Shown in pieces: positions 42,569 through 50,613 of a stretch of 64,000 nucleotides of DNA. Each line of letters opens with the position of its first letter. The first letter of the stretch is position 1. Below the pieces are notes generated by a model. It had not been told where the DNA came from. It worked only from the letters and a program-made list of their open reading frames with translations, and searched no databases. The DNA comes from Flavobacterium frigidimaris. GTDB taxonomy: Bacteria; Bacteroidota; Bacteroidia; Flavobacteriales; Flavobacteriaceae. A program made the translations under genes and the position numbers. The stretch spans positions 62,001 through 126,000 of the forward strand of contig FQWG01000004.1 of assembly GCA_900129595.1 (NCBI GenBank). The letters are read 5' to 3'.

Positions 42569-44215
42569 ATGATAAAAACAATAACAACATCCGTTTTGTT
42601 CCTGATTGGCACAATTGCATTGGCACAAAAACCAATCTTTACCACTGCCAAAGTAAAATCAGCAACCGTATATTTTAATGCCGCCGAACTATCTCAAACT
42701 GCAACTGCAACATTACCTGCCGGTGCGAGTGAAATAGTAATCAAAAACGTAGCGGTAAATTTAAATGAAAATTCTGTGCAAATTGGTGCACCATCTGGCG
42801 TGACAGTTCTCTCTGTTCAATTTACCAATAACTATATCTCAGAATACGAAACCGATTCTAAATCGCCTGCACTAAAAATAGTAAGAGACAGTATTGTTTT
42901 GGTTCAGAAGGAAATTCAGAAAGTGAATAATACGATTAATTCAGAAAACAAAACGATACAGCTTTTAGATAAAAACCAGCAGATTTCGGGAATAAATTCA
43001 GGCTTGAACGTAACTGAATTAATGAAAATGGTGGATTATTATAAAAATAAGCAAATCGAGATTGCTAATACTATTAATACGCTTTCTGAGAAACAGCAAA
43101 AGCTGAATGAAACGCTTCGAAAACTCAACAATAAGCTCGAAGTAAACGCTAATAAAGAAGAAAAAACATCATCAGGAAAACTAATAGTGCAAGTGATGAA
43201 TCAAACCGCTGGAGTAATTCCGTTTGACATTTCTTATCTAACTGATAATGCAACCTGGACACCATTTTATGATTTACGTGCCGAAAGTGTTACATCGCCA
43301 ATTAACATGATGTACAAAGCACAAGTTATTCAGAACACCGGTATCGACTGGAAAAAAGTAAAACTAACTTTATCAAGCGGATTGCCTAATCAAAATAATC
43401 AGGCACCAATATTGAGTTCGTGGTTTTTAGCCAATCAAACCTACTTGGAAGAAGTTGTAGTTAACGGTTACGCATCCAGAAATAAAAGGAATCAAATTCA
43501 GGGAAGTGTTGCCAAAATTTCAAAAGAACAATTAAGCGAATCTATGGATATGCCTTCACCTGTACTGGAAAAATCATCCGTTTCAAATTATACTACTGTT
43601 GCAGAAAACCAGCTGAATGTTTCGTTTGATATTGATATTCCTTATGATATTTTATCTAACGGAAAAATACACAGTGTTTCATTAAAAGAAATTAAACTTC
43701 CTGCGACTTATAAATATTATGCCGTTCCGCGAGTAGAAAATGAAGCATTTCTGTTAGCTGAAATTGCAGATTACAGTAAATACAATTTATTGCGAGGTGA
43801 AGCCAATATTATTTTTGAAGGCATGTATGTTGGGAAAACTTTTATAGAACCAAATCAAACGAGCGACACTTTGAATCTAAGCATGGGACGCGACAAAAAG
43901 GTTTCGATAAAACGAGAAAAAGTGGCTGATAAATCAGGAACTAAATTTTTATCTACTAAAAAAGAACAGACTTTTACGTTTGATATTACTGTGAGAAACA
44001 ATAAAAAAGAAGCGGTTGAATTGTTATTGAAAGATCAATATCCGTTAAGTACCAATAAAGAAATTGAGGTAGAATTATTGCAAAGCGACGGTGCAAAAGT
44101 GAATATAGAAACCGGAATACTTACCTGGCAATTGCAGTTGAAACCAAATGAAAACAAGAAATTCAGAATTAGTTATAAAGTCAGATATCCTAAAGATCAG
44201 AATTTGAATCTTTAA
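42569..44215 (+). CDS. MuiA-family (DUF4140/DUF4139) exported protein with a TonB-box/plug-like insertion
   Basis: The 548-aa protein has a signal peptide (about 1-19, ending LAQ), a DUF4140 domain (about 28-125), a coiled coil (about 110-210) and a DUF4139 beta domain (about 220-545: YLTDNATWTPFYDLRAES, LSSGLPNQNNQ). Inside DUF4139, residues 294-318 read EEVVVNGYASRNKRNQIQGS and then VAKIS, the sequence pattern of SusC TonB boxes and plug starts. MuiA-like proteins were named for mucoidy inhibition, but their biochemical role is unknown. It ends the envelope cluster and has a terminator. Confidence 0.85.
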   Translation: MIKTITTSVLFLIGTIALAQKPIFTTAKVKSATVYFNAAELSQTATATLPAGASEIVIKNVAVNLNENSVQIGAPSGVTVLSVQFTNNYISEYETDSKSPALKIVRDSIVLVQKEIQKVNNTINSENKTIQLLDKNQQISGINSGLNVTELMKMVDYYKNKQIEIANTINTLSEKQQKLNETLRKLNNKLEVNANKEEKTSSGKLIVQVMNQTAGVIPFDISYLTDNATWTPFYDLRAESVTSPINMMYKAQVIQNTGIDWKKVKLTLSSGLPNQNNQAPILSSWFLANQTYLEEVVVNGYASRNKRNQIQGSVAKISKEQLSESMDMPSPVLEKSSVSNYTTVAENQLNVSFDIDIPYDILSNGKIHSVSLKEIKLPATYKYYAVPRVENEAFLLAEIADYSKYNLLRGEANIIFEGMYVGKTFIEPNQTSDTLNLSMGRDKKVSIKREKVADKSGTKFLSTKKEQTFTFDITVRNNKKEAVELLLKDQYPLSTNKEIEVELLQSDGAKVNIETGILTWQLQLKPNENKKFRISYKVRYPKDQNLNL

Positions 44216-44220
44216 ACATA

Positions 44221-44258
44221 AAATCCCGATACAGAAAAATGTATCGGGATTTTTTATT
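44221..44258 (+). terminator. Terminator of the envelope cluster
   Basis: AAATCCCGATAC (44221-44232) pairs with GTATCGGGATTT (44241-44252), followed by TTTTATTT. Confidence 0.9.
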
Positions 44259-44310
44259 TCATGTATTTCGGTTCGTCAAGGCCGGATTTAATAGCCACTT
44301 TTACTAACAA

Positions 44311-44403
44311 GCCTTCGACTCCGCTCAGGGTGACATTCGTTTTTCAATATAAAAAACCTGACAAGTTTCATTTGACGGTGTCAGGCTGAGCGGAGTCGAA
44401 GCC
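44311..44403. repeat. REP-like palindromic repeat (family shared with 17414-17478)
   Basis: GCCTTCGACTCCGCTCAGG (44311-44329) is mirrored by the related CTGAGCGGAGTCGAAGCC at 44386-44403. The central part holds a CCTGACAAGTTTC fragment. It lies downstream of the aldo/keto reductase stop and converges with the previous operon. Confidence 0.8.
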
Positions 44404-44412
44404 ATTATTCAT

Positions 44413-45450
44413 TTACGGAGCCGGATCAGGAATTATCGCCTGAACTCCGGCTATTTCAGTTAAGATTTCTTTTGACAAAAACACATCAATGGTGTCGATA
44501 TTTTCTTTTAATTGTTCCATTGTAGTTGCACCAATAATCGCGCTCGTTAAAAAAGGTTGCCGTAATACAAATCCCATTGCCAATTCTGTCAAAGTTAAAC
44601 CGTGTTTATGAGCGATTTCCTGATACAATCTTGTGGCTTGTGTGCATTGTTCGCTGTTGTAACGTGTGTATTGCGGGAAAAGCTTAATTCTCGCATTTGG
44701 ATGTGCCTCGCCGGTTAAAAATTTCCCCGTTAAGACTCCAAACGCTAAAGGAGAATAAGCCAATAAACCTACGTTTTCATATTTTGCCACTTCGGCAGAA
44801 CCAACTTCAAACAGACGGTTCAGCAAATTATAAGGATTTTGAACGGTCTTGATTCTTGGCAGGTTTTGATATTTACTTTCTTCAAGCAAACGCATCATTC
44901 CCCATGCATTTTCATTAGAAACACCAATGTGTTTTATTTTACCCTCTTTTATTAGTCCATCAAATGTTTCGAGAATCTCTCTGAAATTATCTTCCCATTC
45001 AGCATCGTGATCTTTAAAACCTCGTTCTCCGAAATAATTGGTTGGTCGTTCCGGCCAATGCATCTGATACAAATCGATGTAATCTGTCTGAAGGCGTTTT
45101 AAGCTGTTTTCTAAAGCATATTTAATACTTGCAGGAGAGAAATCTCCTTTTTCACGCATATAAGTAAAATTCGGGTTCGGACCTGCGATTTTAGATGCCA
45201 AAACCACTTTGTCACGATTCCCGGATTTCCTGAACCAGGTTCCTATAATTTTTTCAGTACTTCCGTAAGTTTCTTCGCGGGCAGGAACAGAGTACATTTC
45301 GGCTGTATCAAAAAAGTTTACGCCTCGTTCGAGTGCATAATCCATTTGTTGATGCCCTTCAGCTTCTGTGTTTTGCTGTCCGAAAGTCATCGTTCCGAGG
45401 TTTATTTTACTAACTTTTATATCGGTATTGGGTAGTGTCGTGTATTTCAT
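44413..45450 (-). CDS. Aldo/keto reductase, Tas-like
   Basis: The 345-aa NADPH-dependent oxidoreductase has a TIM-barrel fold. The catalytic tetrad is visible as Asp48 and Tyr53 (FFDTAEMYS), Lys87 (LASKIAG) and His131 (QMHWPE). The length and the motif MHWPERPTNYFG with an insert after strand 4 fit the Tas branch of E. coli. Substrates are broad aldehydes and ketones. It is a single gene, flanked upstream by a periodic intergenic repeat. Confidence 0.93.
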   Translation of the reverse strand: MKYTTLPNTDIKVSKINLGTMTFGQQNTEAEGHQQMDYALERGVNFFDTAEMYSVPAREETYGSTEKIIGTWFRKSGNRDKVVLASKIAGPNPNFTYMREKGDFSPASIKYALENSLKRLQTDYIDLYQMHWPERPTNYFGERGFKDHDAEWEDNFREILETFDGLIKEGKIKHIGVSNENAWGMMRLLEESKYQNLPRIKTVQNPYNLLNRLFEVGSAEVAKYENVGLLAYSPLAFGVLTGKFLTGEAHPNARIKLFPQYTRYNSEQCTQATRLYQEIAHKHGLTLTELAMGFVLRQPFLTSAIIGATTMEQLKENIDTIDVFLSKEILTEIAGVQAIIPDPAP

Positions 45451-45460
45451 TTTTTTCTTG

Positions 45461-45497
45461 AGGCTCTAAGGTGCTGAGTTGCTAAGGTTCTAAGATA
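45461..45497. repeat. Periodic repeat of the CTAAGGTTCT word, copy 1
   Basis: AGGCTCTAAGGTGCTGAGTT then GCTAAGGTTCTAAG. Related copies lie at 45591-45629 (same orientation) and 46306-46336 (inverted), so they bracket the toxin-antitoxin pair. Confidence 0.7.
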
Positions 45498-45590
45498 ATC
45501 CATTTTTTGAATAATCTTATAATTCAAAGATACGACGGGATTTTTCAAATGAAAATTGTACAAAAGTTAAAAAAAGAATAAGTTTTTTTT

Positions 45591-45629
45591 TAAGGTTCTG
45601 AGTTACTAAGATTCTAAGTCACTAAGTTT
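45591..45629. repeat. Periodic repeat of the CTAAGGTTCT word, copy 2
   Basis: TAAGGTTCTGAGTTACTAAG then ATTCTAAGTCACTAAG, matching 45461-45497 with substitutions. It lies just downstream of the toxin gene. Confidence 0.7.
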
Positions 45630-45647
45630 TAATTTTGATAAACAAAA

Positions 45648-45674
45648 AAGGTTCAAAGTAAAACTTTGCACCTT
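45648..45674 (-). terminator. Terminator of the toxin-antitoxin operon
   Basis: AAGGTTCAAAGT pairs with ACTTTGCACCTT (one mismatch), loop AAA. The minus strand then runs into T residues. It is 4 bp from the toxin stop. Confidence 0.65.
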
Positions 45675-45677
45675 CTG

Positions 45678-45977
45678 TTATTTTAAGCTTTTCAAAGGAT
45701 TTTGAAACGAATTAAAAACCCTAATTACAAAAATTGAGTTTTCTTTAATCTGATATAATATTTTATAATTTCTAATGATAATTCGTCGGCAATCAAATCT
45801 ATATTCATCCACCTGAAATTGTTCAGCAAATACAATACTATTTGTACAATTAAACAATTCATCTCTAATTTGGATTGCTTTTTCTTTAGAGACCACTTTC
45901 TTCAATGAAATATAAATATCTTTTAAATCTTCTTTCGCAATCTTAGTCCAAAAAACTACAAGTTTACTATTACTCAT
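45678..45977 (-). CDS. RelE/ParE-superfamily toxin
   Basis: The 99-aa basic protein has the RelE/ParE fold pattern: VVFWTKIAKEDLKDIY (about 7-22), a helical hairpin, then CRRIIIRNYKILYQIKEN (about 64-81) and IFVIRVFNSFQNP at the C-terminus. ParE-type toxins target gyrase and RelE-type toxins cleave mRNA; sequence alone does not decide which. Its start overlaps the antitoxin gene by 8 bp, the standard antitoxin-first arrangement. Confidence 0.85.
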   Translation of the reverse strand: MSNSKLVVFWTKIAKEDLKDIYISLKKVVSKEKAIQIRDELFNCTNSIVFAEQFQVDEYRFDCRRIIIRNYKILYQIKENSIFVIRVFNSFQNPLKSLK

Positions 45978-46221
45978 TATCCCAATCTTGCATTTCTTTC
46001 GATAAATCTTCTTTTGAAATTATTCGATTGTATTTTACATCATTCAATCCTTCCTCAACTTTATTATTATATTCAGATAAAGTTAAAGGATTCCCCTGCG
46101 CATCATATGAAACCACTTCATTTAAATAGTTATCAAACACAGAAGAAACAATTCTTAATACTCTTTCATCAGCGAGATCTAATTGATGACGTATTTTATC
46201 TTTTAATTCTGGAAGTCCCAT
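45970..46221 (-). CDS. Antitoxin of the RelE/ParE-type module
   Basis: The 83-aa acidic protein precedes and overlaps the toxin gene. It has a helical N-terminus (LPELKDKIRHQLDLADERVL) and a C-terminal acidic region (KEDLSKEMQDWDNE). The middle YDAQGNPLTLSEYNNKVEEG occurs in Bacteroidota antitoxins of this size. No ribbon-helix-helix or HTH motif is obvious, so how it binds its own promoter is unclear. Function is assigned from operon context and size. Confidence 0.75.
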   Translation of the reverse strand: MGLPELKDKIRHQLDLADERVLRIVSSVFDNYLNEVVSYDAQGNPLTLSEYNNKVEEGLNDVKYNRIISKEDLSKEMQDWDNE

Positions 46222-46263
46222 AATTATAGCTTTTTTAGAGTTTCAAAGTTACAAAAATATAAA

Positions 46264-46302
46264 ATCAAAAAAGGCCCAAAGTTCAAAACTCTGAGCCCTT
46301 AT
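46264..46302 (-). terminator. Terminator of the OmpA-like gene
   Basis: On the minus strand AAGGGCTCAGAGTT pairs with AACTTTGGGCCTT with one bulge and two G-U pairs, then TTTTT. Confidence 0.65.
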
Positions 46303-46305
46303 AAA

Positions 46306-46336
46306 ATCTTAGCAACTTAGTCCCTTAGAATCTTAA
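46306..46336. repeat. Periodic repeat of the CTTAG word, inverted copy
   Basis: AATCTTAGCAACTTAGTCCC then TTAGAATCTTA is the inverted counterpart of the two copies at 45461-45497 and 45591-45629. It overlaps the last codon of the OmpA-like gene. Confidence 0.6.
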
Positions 46337-47277
46337 TTAATACTATTCAGCATTTCAGCGATTTCATCTAATCTTGGTGTTAAGATGATTTCGATTCTAC
46401 GGTTTTTAGCTTTTCCTTCCGGAGTTCCATTGCTGGCAAGCGGAGAAAATTCGCTGCGACCTGCTGCCGTTAATTTTTGCTTGTTGATTTTTGTGTTTTC
46501 ACTCAAAATATTTACAATTGCTGTAGCTCTTTTGGTCGATAAATCCCAGTTGTTGGCAATTGGTCCTGAACCAGCATACGGATCATCATCTGTATGACCT
46601 TCGATAAGAACTGAAAGGTCCGGATTATCACCCAATACTTTTCCTAATTCCACAACCGCTCTTCTGCCTTCGGTTCCAACAGCCCAGCTTCCTGAGTTAA
46701 AAAGCAATTTATTTTCCATCGAAACATATACTTTTCCGTTTTTTTGTTCCACAGTCAAACCTTTACCTTCAAAACCGTTTAAAGCTTTAGACAACGTTTC
46801 TTTTAGTTTTCTCATTGCTGCTTCTTTGGCTGCAATCATCGCTTCAAGTTCATTCAAACGGCTAGCTGTTTTATCAAGACTCGCTTGTTCTTCGGCTAAT
46901 TTTTTAGATTTTGCTTCTAATTGTGCTAACAAATCGCGGTTTTTAGCCATATTTTTTTCCAATGCATCATTGCTGTTTTTCTCCAATGCATTGTATGAAT
47001 CCTGCAAAACTTTGAACTTATTTTGCGCTGCAGCTAAATCGGCTTTTTGTTTCGCCAGTTCATCTTTTGTACTATTTAAGTCTTTCGTTAAAGCATCGCG
47101 ATCTAATTCTAACTGATTTTTTGCTTTTTGCAAATCAGCATTTTGATCTGCAATCGAACGGTTTTCTTTTTTAAGATCTGAATATTTTGTTTCAAGATCG
47201 TTGTAAATTTTCTTAGATACACAAGAAGTCATAGACATAGCTACAACTAGTAATCCGATGGAGGCCTTTTTAATCAT
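46333..47277 (-). CDS. OmpA-family lipoprotein with coiled coil
   Basis: The 314-aa protein has a lipoprotein signal (MSMTSC, Cys19), a long heptad-rich coiled coil (about 25-165) and a C-terminal OmpA/MotB peptidoglycan-binding domain (about 185-305). The latter shows VLIEGHTDDDPY, NWDLSTKRATAIVNIL and AAGRSEFSPLASNGTPEGKAKNRRIEI is its Asp/Arg-type meso-DAP site region. It probably anchors the outer membrane to peptidoglycan, like Pal. A 39-bp hyphenated palindrome lies at 47319-47357 upstream. Confidence 0.92.
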   Translation of the reverse strand: MIKKASIGLLVVAMSMTSCVSKKIYNDLETKYSDLKKENRSIADQNADLQKAKNQLELDRDALTKDLNSTKDELAKQKADLAAAQNKFKVLQDSYNALEKNSNDALEKNMAKNRDLLAQLEAKSKKLAEEQASLDKTASRLNELEAMIAAKEAAMRKLKETLSKALNGFEGKGLTVEQKNGKVYVSMENKLLFNSGSWAVGTEGRRAVVELGKVLGDNPDLSVLIEGHTDDDPYAGSGPIANNWDLSTKRATAIVNILSENTKINKQKLTAAGRSEFSPLASNGTPEGKAKNRRIEIILTPRLDEIAEMLNSIN

Positions 47278-47318
47278 TTTACTTTATTTTATTATGGGGC
47301 GCATTAATAATCAAACAA

Positions 47319-47357
47319 TGTCAAAATTCAATATCAATAACAATATTAATTTTGACA
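47319..47357. promoter_or_regulatory. 39-bp hyphenated palindrome upstream of the OmpA-like gene
   Basis: TGTCAAAATT (47319-47328) and AATTTTGACA (47348-47357) are exact inverted repeats. The 19-bp centre is itself near-palindromic (AATATC-AATAAC-AATATT). It lies 42 bp upstream of the OmpA-like ATG and 41 bp after the exonuclease stop. Confidence 0.5.
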
Positions 47358-47397
47358 TTTTAATCCGCTATTCTCTCAACAAGAACAATACCAAACT

Positions 47398-48159
47398 TTA
47401 CTCGATTTCGACTAAAACCGGGCAATGATCAGAATGTACAGCATCCGGAAGAATTACAGCACGCTTCAGACGATGTTGCAAAGAGTCACTTACCAAATTA
47501 TAATCGATACGCCAGCCTTTGTTATTTCCTCTGGCTCCGGCGCGGTAACTCCACCATGAATAATGATGCGGATCTTTATTGAAATGACGGAAACTGTCGA
47601 CAAAACCAGATTTCATAAATCCGTCAAGCCACGCGCGTTCTGCCGGCAAAAATCCTGAAACGGTTTTGTTGCGAACCGGATCATGAATATCGATGGCTTC
47701 GTGGCAAATGTTGTAATCACCACAAATAATCAGATTGGGAATGGTTAGTTTCAGCTCGTTTACATACATTTGAAAGTCATCCATAAACATAAATTTATGA
47801 TCTAATCTCTCAATATTAGTTCCTGACGGAAGGTATAAACTCATTACAGAACAGTCACCAAAATCAGCACGCAGGTTACGACCTTCAAAATCCATGTGCT
47901 GAATTCCGGTTCCATAAACCACATTATTAGGTTTTATTTTGGATAAGATAGCCACACCACTGTAGCCTTTTTTTGTTGCAGGATAATAATATTGATACGG
48001 ATAACCCGCGGCAGTAATAGCGTCAACCGGAATTTGCTCTTCTGTTGCTTTTATTTCCTGAAGGCAAATAACATCAGGATTAGCGTGTTGCAGCCATTCG
48101 ATAAAGCCTTTGGCTATTGCGGCTCTTATTCCGTTTACATTATAAGAAATAATTTTCAT
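47398..48159 (-). CDS. xth: Exodeoxyribonuclease III
   Basis: This EEP-fold enzyme cuts DNA at abasic sites and degrades 3' ends. The 253-aa protein has Asn7 (SYNVNGIR), the metal ligand Glu35 (CLQEIKAT), Tyr/Asp-type residues in CGDYNICHEAIDIHDP, the WSYRAGARGNNKGWRIDY segment and the catalytic HSDHCPV (about 244-250). Length is typical for the ExoIII/APE1 family. It has a divergent neighbour, the two-domain acyltransferase gene. Confidence 0.95.
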   Translation of the reverse strand: MKIISYNVNGIRAAIAKGFIEWLQHANPDVICLQEIKATEEQIPVDAITAAGYPYQYYYPATKKGYSGVAILSKIKPNNVVYGTGIQHMDFEGRNLRADFGDCSVMSLYLPSGTNIERLDHKFMFMDDFQMYVNELKLTIPNLIICGDYNICHEAIDIHDPVRNKTVSGFLPAERAWLDGFMKSGFVDSFRHFNKDPHHYSWWSYRAGARGNNKGWRIDYNLVSDSLQHRLKRAVILPDAVHSDHCPVLVEIE

Positions 48160-48277
48160 CAGTGTTTTTTTAAGGATTCCAAATGTAATAAAAAAGTGGA
48201 AAGTTTGTGTTTGAAACAGCGAAAAGTAGAGTTTTTTGTTATCTTTGTTCGCTGCTCTAATAAATTAAAAATAGTAC

Positions 48278-50080
48278 ATGGGTTTAGTTACCGCGAAAGA
48301 AGTTGCAAAGGCAATAAATGTTGAGAAGTACGGAGTTCTTGGTACTTTTTCAGGCTGGATTCTTATGAAGGTCCTTAAAATTTCTACCCTTAATAAAATT
48401 TACGATCATAATAAACATTTAGAAGATGTTGCGTTTTTAAACGGAGTATTAGACGAACTGCAAATTAAGTTTGAAATTCCGGAAGAAGATTTAAAACGTT
48501 TGCCGAAAGATGGCGCATACATTACCATTTCAAATCATCCGCTTGGAGGAATTGATGGTATTTTGCTATTGAAATTAATGCTCGAAAGAGAACCAAATTT
48601 CAAAATTATCGCCAACTTTTTATTACACCGAATTGTTCCGCTTAAAAAATACATCATGCCGGTAAATCCTTTTGAAAATCATAAGGATGCTAAATCGAGC
48701 GTGGTTGGAATCAAAGAAACTTTGCGTCATTTGAGTGACGGAAAACCGTTGGGTATTTTCCCTGCCGGGGAAGTTTCTACGTATAGAGACGGAAAATTAG
48801 TTGTTGACAAACCTTGGGAAGAAGGCGCTCTGAAACTGATCAGAAAAGCCAAAGTTCCGGTTGTTCCAATTTATTTTCATGCTAAAAACAGCAGATTATT
48901 TTATTGGCTTTCTAAAATTGATGATACTCTGCGAACCGCAAAATTACCATCAGAATTGCTTACACAGAAAGACCGCGTAATTAAAGTACGTATTGGAAAA
49001 CCTATTTCTGTAAACGAACAAAACGAAATTGAATCGTTTGAAGAATACTCGGAATTCCTAAGAAAGAAAACTTATATGCTGGCAAATCCTTTCGAAAAGG
49101 ACAGTAAATTATTGGACACAGCAAGTTTAAAAATACCAAAAGCACCTAAAAAAATCGTAACGCCTGCAAGTGAATCAAAAATGATTGACGAGGTAAATAT
49201 GTTAAGAAATAGCGATTGCCGATTATTGCAGAGTAAAAATTACGAAGTATTTTTTGCAAGAGCGAAATCTATCCCGAATATCCTGCACGAAATTGGCCGT
49301 TTGCGCGAAATCACTTTCCGTGAAGTAGACGAAGGAACGAATGAATCTATTGACTTAGATAAATTTGACCAATATTATCATCATATGTTTTTATGGGATG
49401 ATGAAAGCAAAAAAATTGCCGGTGCATACCGCATGGGATTGGGCTCTGAGATTTATCCAAAATACGGAATTGAAGGATTTTACCTGAATGACTTATTCAG
49501 ATTTGAACCTGAATTGCACGATATGATGCATAAATCAATCGAAATGGGCCGTGCTTTTATCATCAAGGAATACCAGCAAAAACCAATGCCTTTGTTCTTG
49601 TTATGGAAAGGTATTATTCATACCACATTACGTTATCCGGAACACAAGTATTTATTAGGCGGCGTGAGCATCAGCAATCAATTCTCTGACTTTTCGAAAT
49701 CATTGATGATTGAGTTCATGAAGTCAAATTATTACGATCCTTATATCGCACAATACATCCATCCGAAGAAAGCCTATAAAGTAAAACTGAAAGATGCTGA
49801 TAAAGATTTTATCTTTGACGAAGCAGAATCTGACCTGAATAAATTCGATAAAATCATTGACGAACTAGAGCCTGGAAATTTACGTTTGCCGGTTTTAATC
49901 AAAAAATACATCAAGCAAAATGCGCGTGTTGTAGCTTTTAACGTCGATCCGTTGTTCAACAATGCCGTAGATGGTTTAATGTACATCAGAATCGCAGATA
50001 TTCCTGAAAGCACTATGAAACCTGTTATAGAAGAGTTTCAAATAGAATTGGAGCGCAAATTATCTGAGAAAGAAGATTAA
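48278..50080 (+). CDS. Two-domain acyltransferase (PlsC-like plus OlsB/hemolysin-like), candidate OlsF ornithine-lipid synthase
   Basis: The 600-aa protein joins two acyltransferase modules. The N-terminal one (about 60-290) is PlsC-like, with SNHPLGGIDG (His87, Asp93, an HX5D variant) and FPAGEVSTYRDG. The C-terminal one (about 310-580) is GNAT/hemolysin-like, with GRLREITFREVDEGTNES, GAYRMGLG and DLFRFEPELHD. This order matches OlsF, the bifunctional enzyme reported from Serratia and Flavobacterium, in which the C-terminal part N-acylates ornithine and the N-terminal part adds the second acyl chain. The match is from domain order, not alignment. A strong terminator follows. Confidence 0.82.
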   Translation: MGLVTAKEVAKAINVEKYGVLGTFSGWILMKVLKISTLNKIYDHNKHLEDVAFLNGVLDELQIKFEIPEEDLKRLPKDGAYITISNHPLGGIDGILLLKLMLEREPNFKIIANFLLHRIVPLKKYIMPVNPFENHKDAKSSVVGIKETLRHLSDGKPLGIFPAGEVSTYRDGKLVVDKPWEEGALKLIRKAKVPVVPIYFHAKNSRLFYWLSKIDDTLRTAKLPSELLTQKDRVIKVRIGKPISVNEQNEIESFEEYSEFLRKKTYMLANPFEKDSKLLDTASLKIPKAPKKIVTPASESKMIDEVNMLRNSDCRLLQSKNYEVFFARAKSIPNILHEIGRLREITFREVDEGTNESIDLDKFDQYYHHMFLWDDESKKIAGAYRMGLGSEIYPKYGIEGFYLNDLFRFEPELHDMMHKSIEMGRAFIIKEYQQKPMPLFLLWKGIIHTTLRYPEHKYLLGGVSISNQFSDFSKSLMIEFMKSNYYDPYIAQYIHPKKAYKVKLKDADKDFIFDEAESDLNKFDKIIDELEPGNLRLPVLIKKYIKQNARVVAFNVDPLFNNAVDGLMYIRIADIPESTMKPVIEEFQIELERKLSEKED

Positions 50081-50101
50081 TCAAATTCGAAATAAAATAA
50101 A

Positions 50102-50136
50102 AAAACTCATAAGCCACAGCTTATGAGTTTTTTTAT
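50102..50136. terminator. Bidirectional terminator
   Basis: AAAACTCATAAGC (50102-50114) pairs with GCTTATGAGTTTT (50119-50131) around a 4-nt loop, with A and T runs on both flanks. It lies between the acyltransferase and the convergent DUF2752 gene. Confidence 0.9.
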
Positions 50137-50139
50137 GTC

Positions 50140-50613
50140 TTAAAACCAGATGGACTGATGTAATATATCATCAAAAGAATTATTCCTGACAAACAGCACC
50201 AATCGTATCAAATGATAAAAAGCTAAAAAGTAAGCCATATTATAGGCCAGTTTTCTATTATATAAAAGGCCTGTAAAATATTCTTTTTTGGTAATGATTT
50301 CTGTCGTTAGTATAATGATGGTTAACCAGCAAAATATAATGACAAAAGGCCCCAGAATATGATAACTAACCGATTTGTAGATATCACCCTGATAGAAGTA
50401 CACCAAAGATTTGGTTATACCACAACCGGGACAAGGAAAACCGGTAACCATTTTGAAAGGACAAAACGACTGATCTGTCTCTAAATGATCGTTGTGATTA
50501 TTGAGCATCAAAAAAAACGGAATTATCAGTGTAATTGCTGCACCGATAATTCCGTAAATTTTACGTTTTACTCTGTTATTATTTGTATAATCTGTTGATA
50601 TCACCTTGTACAA
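50140..50613 (-). CDS. DUF2752 membrane protein
   Basis: The 157-aa protein has about three transmembrane segments (about 21-40, 78-102 and 123-150) and the DUF2752 signature CPFKMVTGFPCPGCGITKSL (about 51-70), with a CPxCGxT-type cysteine motif. Function is unknown. Its ATG lies 35 bp inside the upstream membrane-protein gene, so the two are coupled; a start a few codons further in (GTG at codon 4) is possible. The pair is common in Flavobacteriaceae. Confidence 0.82.
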   Translation of the reverse strand: MYKVISTDYTNNNRVKRKIYGIIGAAITLIIPFFLMLNNHNDHLETDQSFCPFKMVTGFPCPGCGITKSLVYFYQGDIYKSVSYHILGPFVIIFCWLTIIILTTEIITKKEYFTGLLYNRKLAYNMAYFLAFYHLIRLVLFVRNNSFDDILHQSIWF

